Origin: JACVRW01 sp963764665
GTDB lineage: Bacteria; Actinomycetota; Thermoleophilia; Solirubrobacterales; Thermoleophilaceae
Assembly: GCA_963764665.1 (NCBI GenBank)
Contig: CAVXTL010000002.1
Location: 1 to 64,000 of the forward strand
Length of the DNA stretch: 64,000 nt
Reading direction: 5' to 3'
Both the position numbers and the translations under genes were made by a program. Below, one piece after another: positions 8,074-15,345 of the stretch. Within the stretch, counting starts at the first letter, position 1. Every line of letters begins with the position of its first letter. The notes below the pieces were generated by a model. The model was not told the DNA's origin and did not search any database. It worked only from the letters and a program-made list of their open reading frames with translations.

Positions 8074-8732
8074 CGCAGCGATCGGGCTCGCTGGAGCACC
8101 GCGTCGAGCATCTCCTCGGTGAGCCGCCCGGTGAAGGTGTTCTGCTGGCTCGGGTGGTAGGTGCCGAGCAGCACCGGGCCGCCGTCCACCGGGTGCTCCG
8201 CGCCGTGTCCGAAGCGCGGCCGCGGACGCAATCCGAGCAGCCGGCAGGCAGCGTCCCAGGCGAAGCCGCCGAGGCACACGATCACCTTCGGCCGCAGCAG
8301 CTCGAGCTCGCTCGCGGCGTAGGGGAGGCAGTTGTCGCGCTCGGATGGCAGCGGCTTGTTCGCCGGCGGGGCGCAGCGCACCGCCGCCGCCACGAACGCG
8401 TCGTCCAGGCGCAGGCCGTCGTCGCGCGCGACCGACGTCGGCTGGTTGGCGAAGCCGGTTCGGCACAGGGCCGCGAACAGCCAGTCCCCGGAGCGGTCGC
8501 CGGTGAACACGCGTCCGGTGCGGTTGCCGCCGTGGGCGGCGGGGGCGAGGCCGAGCACGTACACCCTCGCCTCGGGGTCGCCGAATCCGGGCACGGGCCG
8601 CCCCCAGTAGTCCTCGTCGCGGAAGGCGGCACGCTTCTCGACCGCCACCCGCTCCCGCCACTCCACGAGCCGCGGGCAACGGCGGCAGCCGGTCACGCGC
8701 CGCTCCAGCTCCTCCAGCTCAGCGGCGCTCAA
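8070..8732 (-). CDS. Family 5 uracil-DNA glycosylase (UdgB type)
   Basis: About 220 residues. Signature GLAPAAHGGNRTGRVFTGD (about 70-88) and HPSQQNTFTGRLT near the C-terminus are those of the UDGb family, which lacks the usual catalytic Asn/Asp and acts on uracil, hypoxanthine and xanthine in DNA. Cysteines in GCRRCPRL plus two later ones (VRCAPP, RDNCLPY) fit the family's 4Fe-4S cluster. The start is uncertain: TTG 8732 gives SAAELEELERRVTGC, and no well-placed ATG exists upstream without entering the divergent transporter gene. The role is base-excision repair in a high-GC genome with heavy cytosine deamination load. Confidence 0.85.
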   Translation of the reverse strand: MSAAELEELERRVTGCRRCPRLVEWRERVAVEKRAAFRDEDYWGRPVPGFGDPEARVYVLGLAPAAHGGNRTGRVFTGDRSGDWLFAALCRTGFANQPTSVARDDGLRLDDAFVAAAVRCAPPANKPLPSERDNCLPYAASELELLRPKVIVCLGGFAWDAACRLLGLRPRPRFGHGAEHPVDGGPVLLGTYHPSQQNTFTGRLTEEMLDAVLQRARSLR

Positions 8733-8757
8733 GCTCCGGACCCTACCCTTGGCGGCC

Positions 8758-9618
8758 GTGGCGCTCTCCGTCCAGCTCGGCGTGGTGATGGCCGTGATCA
8801 CCGCCCTGGCGTCGATCGTGGGCTTCCTGCTGAAGCACCGCGGCGCCGTGGCGGCCCCGCCAGTTGAGTGGAGCCGGCCGCTCAGGAGCACCGCAGACCT
8901 GTTCCGCTCGCCGGTCTACGTAATCGGCTGCGTGGTGGCCACCACGTCGTGGGGCTTCCACGTGGCGGCGCTGGCCCTGGCCCCGATCTCGATCGTCCAG
9001 TCGGTGATCGCCGGCGGGCTGGTGCTGCTCACGGTGACCGCCGACCGCGTCTTCGGACACTCGGTCAGCCGGCGCGAGTGGGTCTGCGTGGGGCTCACCG
9101 CGGCGGGCCTGGCGTTCCTGGCCGCGACGCTCGAAGGCACGGCCGACTCGGCGCACGCGAGCCACTCGGTGGCCACGCTGTCCGCCTACATCGGCTTCGC
9201 GACCGTGGCCGGGCTCGCCCTGGTCCCGCTGGCCCGTCAGCGGGACGGCCTCATGCTGGCCGTCTCGGCGGGCCTGCTCTGGGGAGGCTCGGACGTGGCC
9301 ATCAAGGCGATCAGCGACGACGCCGACCGCGGCCTCGCCGTCGTGCTCAACCCGCTGTCGCTGGTGATCTTCGGGCTCTCGATGATCGGGCTGCTCGTGT
9401 CAGCAAGATCGCTCCAGCTCGGGCCGGTGGTGCCCGTGATCGCGATCACGAGCGCCACGGCCAACGTGTTCACAATCGCCTCGGGGCCGCTCATCTTCCG
9501 CGAGCCGCTGCCGGACGAGCCGCTGGGCCTGACCCTGCGGCTGCTGGCCTTCCTGTTCGTGATCGCCGCCGCGGCCCTGATCCCGGCTCCCGGGGTCCGC
9601 GAGCCGCTGCGGACCTAG
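8758..9618 (+). CDS. DMT/EamA- or NIPA-like multi-pass transporter
   Basis: About 286 residues with 9-10 hydrophobic segments beginning LSVQLGVVMAVITALASIVGFLLK. The pattern of short helices and the segment LALAPISIVQSVIAGGLVLL, followed later by SLQLGPVVPVIAITSATANVF, resembles the DMT superfamily and particularly its NIPA-like Mg2+ transporter branch. The substrate is not decided by sequence. GTG 8758 was chosen; TTG 8749 would add three residues. The gene diverges from the UDG gene with about 25 bases between starts, and its stop overlaps the stop of the convergent ABC permease. Confidence 0.7.
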   Translation: MALSVQLGVVMAVITALASIVGFLLKHRGAVAAPPVEWSRPLRSTADLFRSPVYVIGCVVATTSWGFHVAALALAPISIVQSVIAGGLVLLTVTADRVFGHSVSRREWVCVGLTAAGLAFLAATLEGTADSAHASHSVATLSAYIGFATVAGLALVPLARQRDGLMLAVSAGLLWGGSDVAIKAISDDADRGLAVVLNPLSLVIFGLSMIGLLVSARSLQLGPVVPVIAITSATANVFTIASGPLIFREPLPDEPLGLTLRLLAFLFVIAAAALIPAPGVREPLRT

Positions 9619-10370
9619 TCCTTCAGCTTCTTCCCGGTCGTGAAGAGGTACTGCGCCCAGGCGTAGGTGGGCACGGCCAGGGCGGCGGTGACGCCCAGCG
9701 ACAGCCAGACGGACACGTCGGCCTCGCCGAGGAACCCGAAGCGCACGGCGTTGACGAGGTAGAAGACCGGGTTGACGTGCGAGAGCTCGTGCCACGGCGA
9801 CGGCAGCACGTCGACCGAGTAGAACACCCCGCCCACGAACGCCAGCGGGAGGATCACGATGTTCGCGATGAAGGTGGTGTGGTCCCACGTCTGCGCGTGG
9901 ATGCCCACCACGAGCCCGAGCGCGGCGAACAGCACGAGCCCGAGCGCCGTGGCGGCGATCAGCGCGAAGGGACGCTCGACCGGGACGCCCACGAGCACGA
10001 TCGCGAGCACCAGCAGCGAGCCGCCGATCGCGAGCGCCCGGAACAGCCCGCCCACGGTGTAGCCGAGCGTCATCTGCCAGGGCCGCATCGGGGCCGAGAG
10101 AACGTCGTTTATGTAGCGGTCGAAGCGCGCCTGGAAGATGCTCGACGCGTTGTTGGCGTAGGCGGCCTGCGCCATCGCCATCGTGATCAGGCCGGGAACG
10201 ATGAACACCTCGTAGTCCACGCTGCCCACCTGCTTGATACGGCCGCCCAGCGAGAGCCCGAACACCAGGATGAAGAGCAGCGAAGACACCACGGGCGCCA
10301 GCACCGTCTGCGTCCAGAGCTTGGACACGCGCAGCGTCTCGCGACGGCAGAGCCAGACCATTCCCGTCAC
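9615..10370 (-). CDS. ABC-2 type transporter permease
   Basis: 251 residues with six predicted membrane segments (for example VLAPVVSSLLFILVFGLSL, LIAATALGLVLFAALGLVVG) and the ABC-2 family pattern QARFDRYINDVLSAPMRPWQ in the cytoplasmic loop. It should form the membrane part of an exporter with the ATPase just upstream; GTG 10370 overlaps the ATPase stop in a GTGA junction. It is the last gene of the operon that also makes dTDP-sugars, so a glycan, glycolipid or glycosylated-compound exporter is plausible, but the substrate is not shown. Confidence 0.85.
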   Translation of the reverse strand: MTGMVWLCRRETLRVSKLWTQTVLAPVVSSLLFILVFGLSLGGRIKQVGSVDYEVFIVPGLITMAMAQAAYANNASSIFQARFDRYINDVLSAPMRPWQMTLGYTVGGLFRALAIGGSLLVLAIVLVGVPVERPFALIAATALGLVLFAALGLVVGIHAQTWDHTTFIANIVILPLAFVGGVFYSVDVLPSPWHELSHVNPVFYLVNAVRFGFLGEADVSVWLSLGVTAALAVPTYAWAQYLFTTGKKLKD

Positions 10371-11116
10371 GGCTGGACCGTGGCTCCCGCCATCGCCTTC
10401 ACGTAGACGTCCTCGAGGCGGTCGGCGCCGTAGCGCTCGCTGAGGCCGGCGGCGGTGTCGCGCGCGATCAGGTGCCCGTCGCGGATCAGCCCGATCTCCT
10501 CGCACAGCGACTCCGCCTCCTCGAGGTAGTGCGTGGTGAGGAGGATCGTGGTGCCCTCGGCGTGGAGCTGGCGGATGTAGCGCCACAGCTCGGTGCGCAG
10601 CTCGAAGTCCACGCCGGCGGTGGGCTCGTCGAGGATCACGAGGCGCGGGCGGTGCATCAGCGCGCGGGCCAGCAGCAGGCGACGGCGCTGGCCCCCCGAG
10701 AGCTTCGGGGCGCGCGTGTCGCGCTTGCCCTGGAGGCCGAAGGCGCCGATCATCTCCTCGGCGCGCTCCTCGGCCTCCTCGCGCTCCATCCCGAAGTACC
10801 CGCCGTGGTAGGTGAGCGTCTCGCGCACGGTCAGGAAGCGGTCGAGGTTGATGTCCTGCTCCGCCAGCCCGATCCAGGAGCGCGCGAGCAGCGTGTCGGC
10901 CGGCTCGCCGAACACCAGCACCTCACCCTCGCTCACCCGGATCAGGTTGCAGACCGCGCTGATGAGGGTCGTCTTGCCGGCGCCGTTGGGGCCGAGCAGG
11001 CCAAAGAACGCGCCGGCCGGGATCTCGAGGTTGAAGTTCTCCACGGCGAGCGTGCCGTCGTCGTAGCGCTTGGTGAGCCCGCGCACCTCGAGCGCGGGTG
11101 GGTCTTCCCTGTACAC
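10367..11116 (-). CDS. ABC transporter ATP-binding protein
   Basis: 249 residues with Walker A GPNGAGKTT (about 41), signature LSGGQRRRLLLARAL (about 143), Walker B RLVILDEPTAGVD (about 163) and switch TTHYLEEAE. This is the layout of DrrA/NodI-type exporters. GTG 11116 gives the usual N-terminus ALEVRGLTKRYDDG and begins 10 bases after the methyltransferase stop. It powers the ABC-2 permease encoded downstream with a 4-base overlap. Confidence 0.88.
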   Translation of the reverse strand: MYREDPPALEVRGLTKRYDDGTLAVENFNLEIPAGAFFGLLGPNGAGKTTLISAVCNLIRVSEGEVLVFGEPADTLLARSWIGLAEQDINLDRFLTVRETLTYHGGYFGMEREEAEERAEEMIGAFGLQGKRDTRAPKLSGGQRRRLLLARALMHRPRLVILDEPTAGVDFELRTELWRYIRQLHAEGTTILLTTHYLEEAESLCEEIGLIRDGHLIARDTAAGLSERYGADRLEDVYVKAMAGATVQP

Positions 11117-11126
11117 CGCTTCGAAT

Positions 11127-11912
11127 CTAGCGGGGGCGTACCGCGGCGAAGCAGAACTGGATGCAGGCGAAGTAGAAGGCGCCGCGCTCGGCCAGCGCAC
11201 GTTGCTCGTGGCCCCACGCCTTCGCGTCCTCGGGATCGACGAGTCGCTGCGAGACCACGAACTGCTCGACGAAGTCCACGAGCCAGCCGCCGTACGTCTC
11301 ATGCGACAGCTCGTTGGTCGCGAACGTGTGGCCCTCCATCCGCAACTGGCCGAACCCGGCGGCTCGCAGCTCGGAGCCCAGTGTTCGCGGCAGCGTGGTG
11401 TGAGTGAGATGCGAGTCCCACCCGGCCAGCACCCGGGCCATGCGCTCCGGGTCCTCGGTGCGCATGGACACGGTGGACCAGTCCACGTCCCAGACCACCA
11501 CGCGCCCGCCTGGCCGGAGCACCCGGTGGATCTCCCGGAGCACGGCCGCCACGTCGGGCACGTATTCGAGCACCTGCACGGACAGCACGGCGTCGAACTC
11601 CGCGTCGGCCACGGGCAGCGAGGTGGCGTCCGCCTCGTGGAAGGCCACGTTGGCGCGCCCCTCGCAGCGGCGCGCGGCCACGGCCAGGCTCGAGGAGCTC
11701 CCGTCCACGCCGACCACCGATCCCTCGGGACCCACCGCGTCCAGCAGCTCGGCCACGTAGAAGCCGGGCCCGCAGCCCACGTCGAGGATCCGCTCACCCG
11801 GCGCGGGAGCAAGCGCCTCGTGCACGAGCGCGCGCCGGCGGCGCATATCGCGCTTGCGGTAGACGTGGTCGAGCTGCTTCACCACCTGGTCGTCGAACTC
11901 CAGGCGGTTCAC
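11127..11912 (-). CDS. Class I SAM-dependent methyltransferase
   Basis: 261 residues. Motif I is ILDVGCGPGFYVAELL (about 48), followed by GVDGSSSSLAVA, an acidic DATSLPVADAEFDAVLSVQVLEYV stretch split by loops, and VLRPGGRVVVWDVDW. This places it in the Methyltransf_11/UbiE-like group, which uses S-adenosylmethionine on small molecules. GTG 11912 lies 6 bases after the rmlB stop. The position between rmlB and an ABC exporter suggests modification of a sugar or of the exported compound; that is context only. Confidence 0.8.
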   Translation of the reverse strand: MNRLEFDDQVVKQLDHVYRKRDMRRRRALVHEALAPAPGERILDVGCGPGFYVAELLDAVGPEGSVVGVDGSSSSLAVAARRCEGRANVAFHEADATSLPVADAEFDAVLSVQVLEYVPDVAAVLREIHRVLRPGGRVVVWDVDWSTVSMRTEDPERMARVLAGWDSHLTHTTLPRTLGSELRAAGFGQLRMEGHTFATNELSHETYGGWLVDFVEQFVVSQRLVDPEDAKAWGHEQRALAERGAFYFACIQFCFAAVRPR

Positions 11913-11917
11913 GGCGC

Positions 11918-12901
11918 TCAGCCCAGCGCCCGTCCGTACTGGCGTTCGTAGTACTCGCGGTACTCGCCCGAGCGGATCGGTCCCCACCAGGGCTCGTTGT
12001 CGCGATACCAGTCGACCGTGCGGCGCAGACCCTCCTCGAAGCGCACCTGCGCCTCCCAGCCGAGCTCCGACCGCAGCTTCTCCGAGGACAGCGAGTAGCG
12101 CAGGTCGTGGCCGGGGCGGTCGGTCACGTGCTCGATCAGCGACTCGTCGGCGCCGGTGAGCTCGAGGATGCGGGTGACCACCTCGATGTTCTCGCACTCG
12201 TCCGGTCCACCCACGTTGTAGGCCTGGCCGGGGCGGCCGCGCTCGAGCACGGCGTGGATGCCGCGGCAGAAGTCCTCCACGAACAGCCAGTTGCGCACCT
12301 GGCGGCCGTCGCCGTACACCGGCAGCGAGTCGCCGTGCAGCGCGTTGAGGATCATCAGCGGGATCAGCTTCTCGGGGTACTGGCGCGGTCCGTAGTTGTT
12401 CGAGCCGCGGCAGATCACCGCCTCGATGCCGTACGTGTGGGCGTGGGCCGAAACCAGCAGGTCGCCCGCCGCCTTGGTGGCCGAGTAGGGCGAGGACGGG
12501 TCGAGCGGCGACTCCTCGGTGAAGGAGCCGGAGGCGATCGAGCCGTACACCTCGTCGGTCGAGACCTGGAGGTAGCGCGACACGCCGAACTCGCGGGCCG
12601 CGTCCAGCAGCACGCCCGTGCCGATCACGTGCGTGCGCGCGAAGGCCTCCTGGTCGGCGATCGAGCGGTCCACGTGCGAGTCGGCCGCGAAGTTGACCAC
12701 CGCGTCCACGCCCTCCATCACCTCGCGCACCGCCTGCGGATCCTCGATCGCGCCGACCACCAGCGGCACGCCCTCCGGCAGGTTGTCGCGGCGGCCGGCA
12801 TAAGTGAGCTTGTCGAGCACCACCACGTCGTGCTCGCCGGCCACGAGCCGGACGTAGGTGGATCCGATGAATCCGGCGGCGCCGGTGACGAGCAGCTTCA
12901 T
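11918..12901 (-). CDS. rmlB: dTDP-glucose 4,6-dehydratase
   Basis: 327 residues. NAD-binding TGAAGFIGS at the N-terminus, substrate segment NFAADSHVDRSI (about 82), STDEVYGS (about 118) and catalytic YSATK (about 144) are all typical of RmlB, which converts dTDP-glucose to dTDP-4-keto-6-deoxyglucose. RGSNNYGPRQYPEKLIP and the LFVEDFCRGI segment support this over other extended SDRs. The ATG overlaps the rmlD stop (ATGA). With rmlA and rmlD it covers most of dTDP-L-rhamnose synthesis. Confidence 0.93.
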   Translation of the reverse strand: MKLLVTGAAGFIGSTYVRLVAGEHDVVVLDKLTYAGRRDNLPEGVPLVVGAIEDPQAVREVMEGVDAVVNFAADSHVDRSIADQEAFARTHVIGTGVLLDAAREFGVSRYLQVSTDEVYGSIASGSFTEESPLDPSSPYSATKAAGDLLVSAHAHTYGIEAVICRGSNNYGPRQYPEKLIPLMILNALHGDSLPVYGDGRQVRNWLFVEDFCRGIHAVLERGRPGQAYNVGGPDECENIEVVTRILELTGADESLIEHVTDRPGHDLRYSLSSEKLRSELGWEAQVRFEEGLRRTVDWYRDNEPWWGPIRSGEYREYYERQYGRALG

Positions 12902-13713
12902 GCGTGCACCTCTCGTTCGGCGAGGTAGGCGTCGAGTCCCTCCTGCCAGGGTGGCAGGAGCGGCTCGCGCTCGGTACCGAGCACCGAGTATGCGGGCCGG
13001 GGTGCGGGCAGCGGGTACTCCGCGGTGGTGATCGGCTCCAGCCGGCAGTCCACGCCGGCGCGCTCGAAGGCGGCGGCCGCCAGGTCGTACCAGGAGCAGG
13101 ACCCGGCGGCGGCCACGTGGTGGATGCCGTAGTCCTCGCCCGAGGCGATCTCCACGAGGGCGCGAGCCAGATGCCCGGTGTAGGTGGGGCAGCCGATCTG
13201 GTCGGCCACCACGCGCGCCTCGTCGTTCTCGCGTCCCACGCGCAGCATCGTGTCCACGAAGTTCTTGCCGCCGGCCCCGAACAGCCAGGACGAGCGGGCG
13301 ATGAAGTGGCGCGGGTTGGCGGCCGCAGTGGCCTGCTCGCCGGCCAGCTTGGAGCGCCCGTAGCTGGACGCCGGGCCGGTGGGGTCGGACTCCACGTAGG
13401 GCTCGCCCTTGCGGCCGTCGAAGACGTAGTCGCTCGACACGTAGAGCACCGCCGGCGCCGCCTCGGCCACGATGCCGGCGGCCTCGCCGTTCACCAGCAT
13501 CGCCTGCTCGGGCTCTGACTCGGCCCCGTCCACGTTGGTGTACGCAGCGCAGTTGAGCACCACGTCGGGCTCGGTCTCGGCCACCGCCTGGCGCACGGCC
13601 CGCGCGTCGGTCACATCGAGCTCCGCGCGCGAGAGCGCGATCGCGTCGTCGCCCAGCACGCGCACCACGTCCTGGCCGAGCATGCCGCCGGCGCCCACCA
13701 CGAGCGCCCTCAC
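12898..13713 (-). CDS. rmlD: dTDP-4-dehydrorhamnose reductase
   Basis: 271 residues. VVGAGGMLGQDVV (Rossmann fold), NCAAYTNVDGAE (about 60), SSDYVFDG (about 95), YGRSK catalytic pair (about 120) and QIGCPTYTGHLA are the standard RmlD blocks. It reduces the 4-keto group of dTDP-4-keto-L-rhamnose. GTG 13713 overlaps the rmlA stop in a GTGA junction. The epimerase gene rmlC, which acts before this enzyme, is not in the window. Confidence 0.92.
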   Translation of the reverse strand: MRALVVGAGGMLGQDVVRVLGDDAIALSRAELDVTDARAVRQAVAETEPDVVLNCAAYTNVDGAESEPEQAMLVNGEAAGIVAEAAPAVLYVSSDYVFDGRKGEPYVESDPTGPASSYGRSKLAGEQATAAANPRHFIARSSWLFGAGGKNFVDTMLRVGRENDEARVVADQIGCPTYTGHLARALVEIASGEDYGIHHVAAAGSCSWYDLAAAAFERAGVDCRLEPITTAEYPLPAPRPAYSVLGTEREPLLPPWQEGLDAYLAEREVHA

Positions 13714-14786
13714 AGGATCTGCACGTCCGCGTTGTCGCCGACCACGAAGCGGTAGGCCTTGGGGAGCGCGGGGCCGCGCCGGATGCGCACGTTCTTGCCG
13801 ATCAGGCTGGCCTCCACGCGGTATTCGAGGTCGCGCACGGTCGAGCCCGAGAGCACGATCGAGTGCTCCAGCTCGGCCTTCACGATCTCCACGTCCTCGC
13901 CGATCGCCGTGTACGGGCCAATGTAGGCGTCGGTGATCCGCGAGCCGCGGCCGATGATCGCGGGGCCGCGCACTGTGGCGCGCTCCAGCACCGCGCCCTC
14001 CTCGATCACCACGCGTCCCTCCACGCGCGAGTCGACCACGTCGCCGTCGATCCGCTCCTCGAGGTCGTCGAGGATCAGCCGGTTGGCCTCGAGCATGTCC
14101 TGCACCTGGCCGGTGTCCTTCCACCAGCCGTGCACGATGTGCGGGTCCACGCGCTGGCCGCGCTCCACCATCGACTGGATGGCGTCGGTGATCTCGAGCT
14201 CGTCGCGCCATGAGGGCTCGATCGAGCGGGCGGCGTCGAAGATCGACGGCGTGAACATGTACACGCCCACGAGCGCCAGGTTGGTCTTGGGGTCCTTCGG
14301 CTTCTCCACCAGCCGCGCCACCCCGCCGTCGCCGTTCAGCTCCGCCACGCCGTAGCTCTCGGGATCCGGCACCGGGGTGAGGAGGATCAGCGCGTCGGGG
14401 CTCTCGCTCCGGAAGCTGTTCACCAGGTCCACGATCCCGTCGCGCAGCAGGTTGTCGCCGAGGTACATCACGAAGGGCGACGACCCGAGGAAGGGCTCGG
14501 CGGTGAGCACGGCGTGCGCGAGCCCCTTGGGCTCGTCCTGCTCGATGTACTCGATCTTCAGCCCGAAGTTCGTGCCGTCGCCCACGGCAGCGCGGATCTC
14601 GCCGCCGGTCTCGGGCGCGACGATGATCCCCACCTCGACGATGCCGGCCTCGGCCATCGCCTCGAGCCCGTAGAAGAGCACGGGCTTGTTGGCCACGGGT
14701 ACGAGCTGCTTGGCGCTCGTGTGCGTGAGCGGCCGCAGCCGGGTGCCCTTCCCGCCGGACAGGATCAGGCCCTTCAGCTCATCCAT
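13710..14786 (-). CDS. rmlA: Glucose-1-phosphate thymidylyltransferase, long form
   Basis: 358 residues. The nucleotidyltransferase core has LILSGGKGTRLRPLTHTSAKQ at the N-terminus (pyrophosphorylase signature), YLGDNLL (about 108), GVAELN and LVEKPKDPKTNLALVGVY. Residues from about 245 on are left-handed beta-helix type hexad repeats (IIGRGSRI, YIGPYTAIG). The C-terminal extension matches the long RmlA/StrD-like form found in actinobacteria. It makes dTDP-glucose. The ATG shares one base with the preceding stop (TGATG). Confidence 0.9.
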   Translation of the reverse strand: MDELKGLILSGGKGTRLRPLTHTSAKQLVPVANKPVLFYGLEAMAEAGIVEVGIIVAPETGGEIRAAVGDGTNFGLKIEYIEQDEPKGLAHAVLTAEPFLGSSPFVMYLGDNLLRDGIVDLVNSFRSESPDALILLTPVPDPESYGVAELNGDGGVARLVEKPKDPKTNLALVGVYMFTPSIFDAARSIEPSWRDELEITDAIQSMVERGQRVDPHIVHGWWKDTGQVQDMLEANRLILDDLEERIDGDVVDSRVEGRVVIEEGAVLERATVRGPAIIGRGSRITDAYIGPYTAIGEDVEIVKAELEHSIVLSGSTVRDLEYRVEASLIGKNVRIRRGPALPKAYRFVVGDNADVQIL

Positions 14787-15280
14787 CAGTAGGTGCCTCC
14801 GAGCTTGCGATGGTCCCAGCTGACCACACGTGAGGGAACGAAGCGCAGGCCCACACGCTTCTGCGCCTGCGCGGCCACCATCTCGCGCACCTCCGGCCCG
14901 AGGTCGCCGGCATAGCGGCCGAACAGGGTCAGGCCGTACTTCTCCACCGCTGCGGGGTCGTGCTCGAGATCCACGTGACACTCCAGCATGACGCCCCGGA
15001 GCTCGTGGTACTGCACTCCGTCCTCGATCCCGACCGTGGCGCGCGGGTCGCGCTCGAGGTTGCGCGCCTTCTGCGACTTGGCGTAGGTCCAGCCGATCAG
15101 CTCGTCGCCCTCGGGCACGAACCAGAGCGGGACCATGTGCGGCATGCCGTGCGGGCCCACGGTCGCGCACTGCATGACCATCTGCTCGTCGAGGAACGCG
15201 CGGCGCTCGTCGTCGGACATCGCTATCTGCTGCCGCCGGGAGGGCACGAGGTTCGGCAGGGTATCCGCACGCGGAGGCAT
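14786..15280 (-). CDS. PPOX-class (possibly F420-dependent) oxidoreductase
   Basis: 164 residues from ATG 15280. The split-barrel flavin/F420 fold is indicated by QMVMQCATVGPHGMPHMVPLWFV, WTYAKSQKARNLERDPRATVGIEDG and the C-terminal RFVPSRVVSWDH segment, the pattern of the pyridoxamine-phosphate-oxidase-like F420-binding family of actinobacteria. Exact cofactor and substrate are not decided. It is the first gene of the minus-strand operon leading into rmlA. A second in-frame ATG at 15220 (MSDDERRAFL) is an alternative start. The promoter must lie in the short gap to the divergent carboxypeptidase gene. Confidence 0.75.
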   Translation of the reverse strand: MPPRADTLPNLVPSRRQQIAMSDDERRAFLDEQMVMQCATVGPHGMPHMVPLWFVPEGDELIGWTYAKSQKARNLERDPRATVGIEDGVQYHELRGVMLECHVDLEHDPAAVEKYGLTLFGRYAGDLGPEVREMVAAQAQKRVGLRFVPSRVVSWDHRKLGGTY

Positions 15281-15345
15281 CGGCGGCGGTGGAACCGGGT
15301 AGTGCGATGACAGTCGTCGCTCCGCCGAGAACAGAGGGGTCTCCA

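Noticed and set aside
8641..8700. CGCCACCCGCTC inside the UDG gene, resembling part of the RNA motif
   Set aside because: Only a 12-base match inside coding sequence, without the loops or partner stem.
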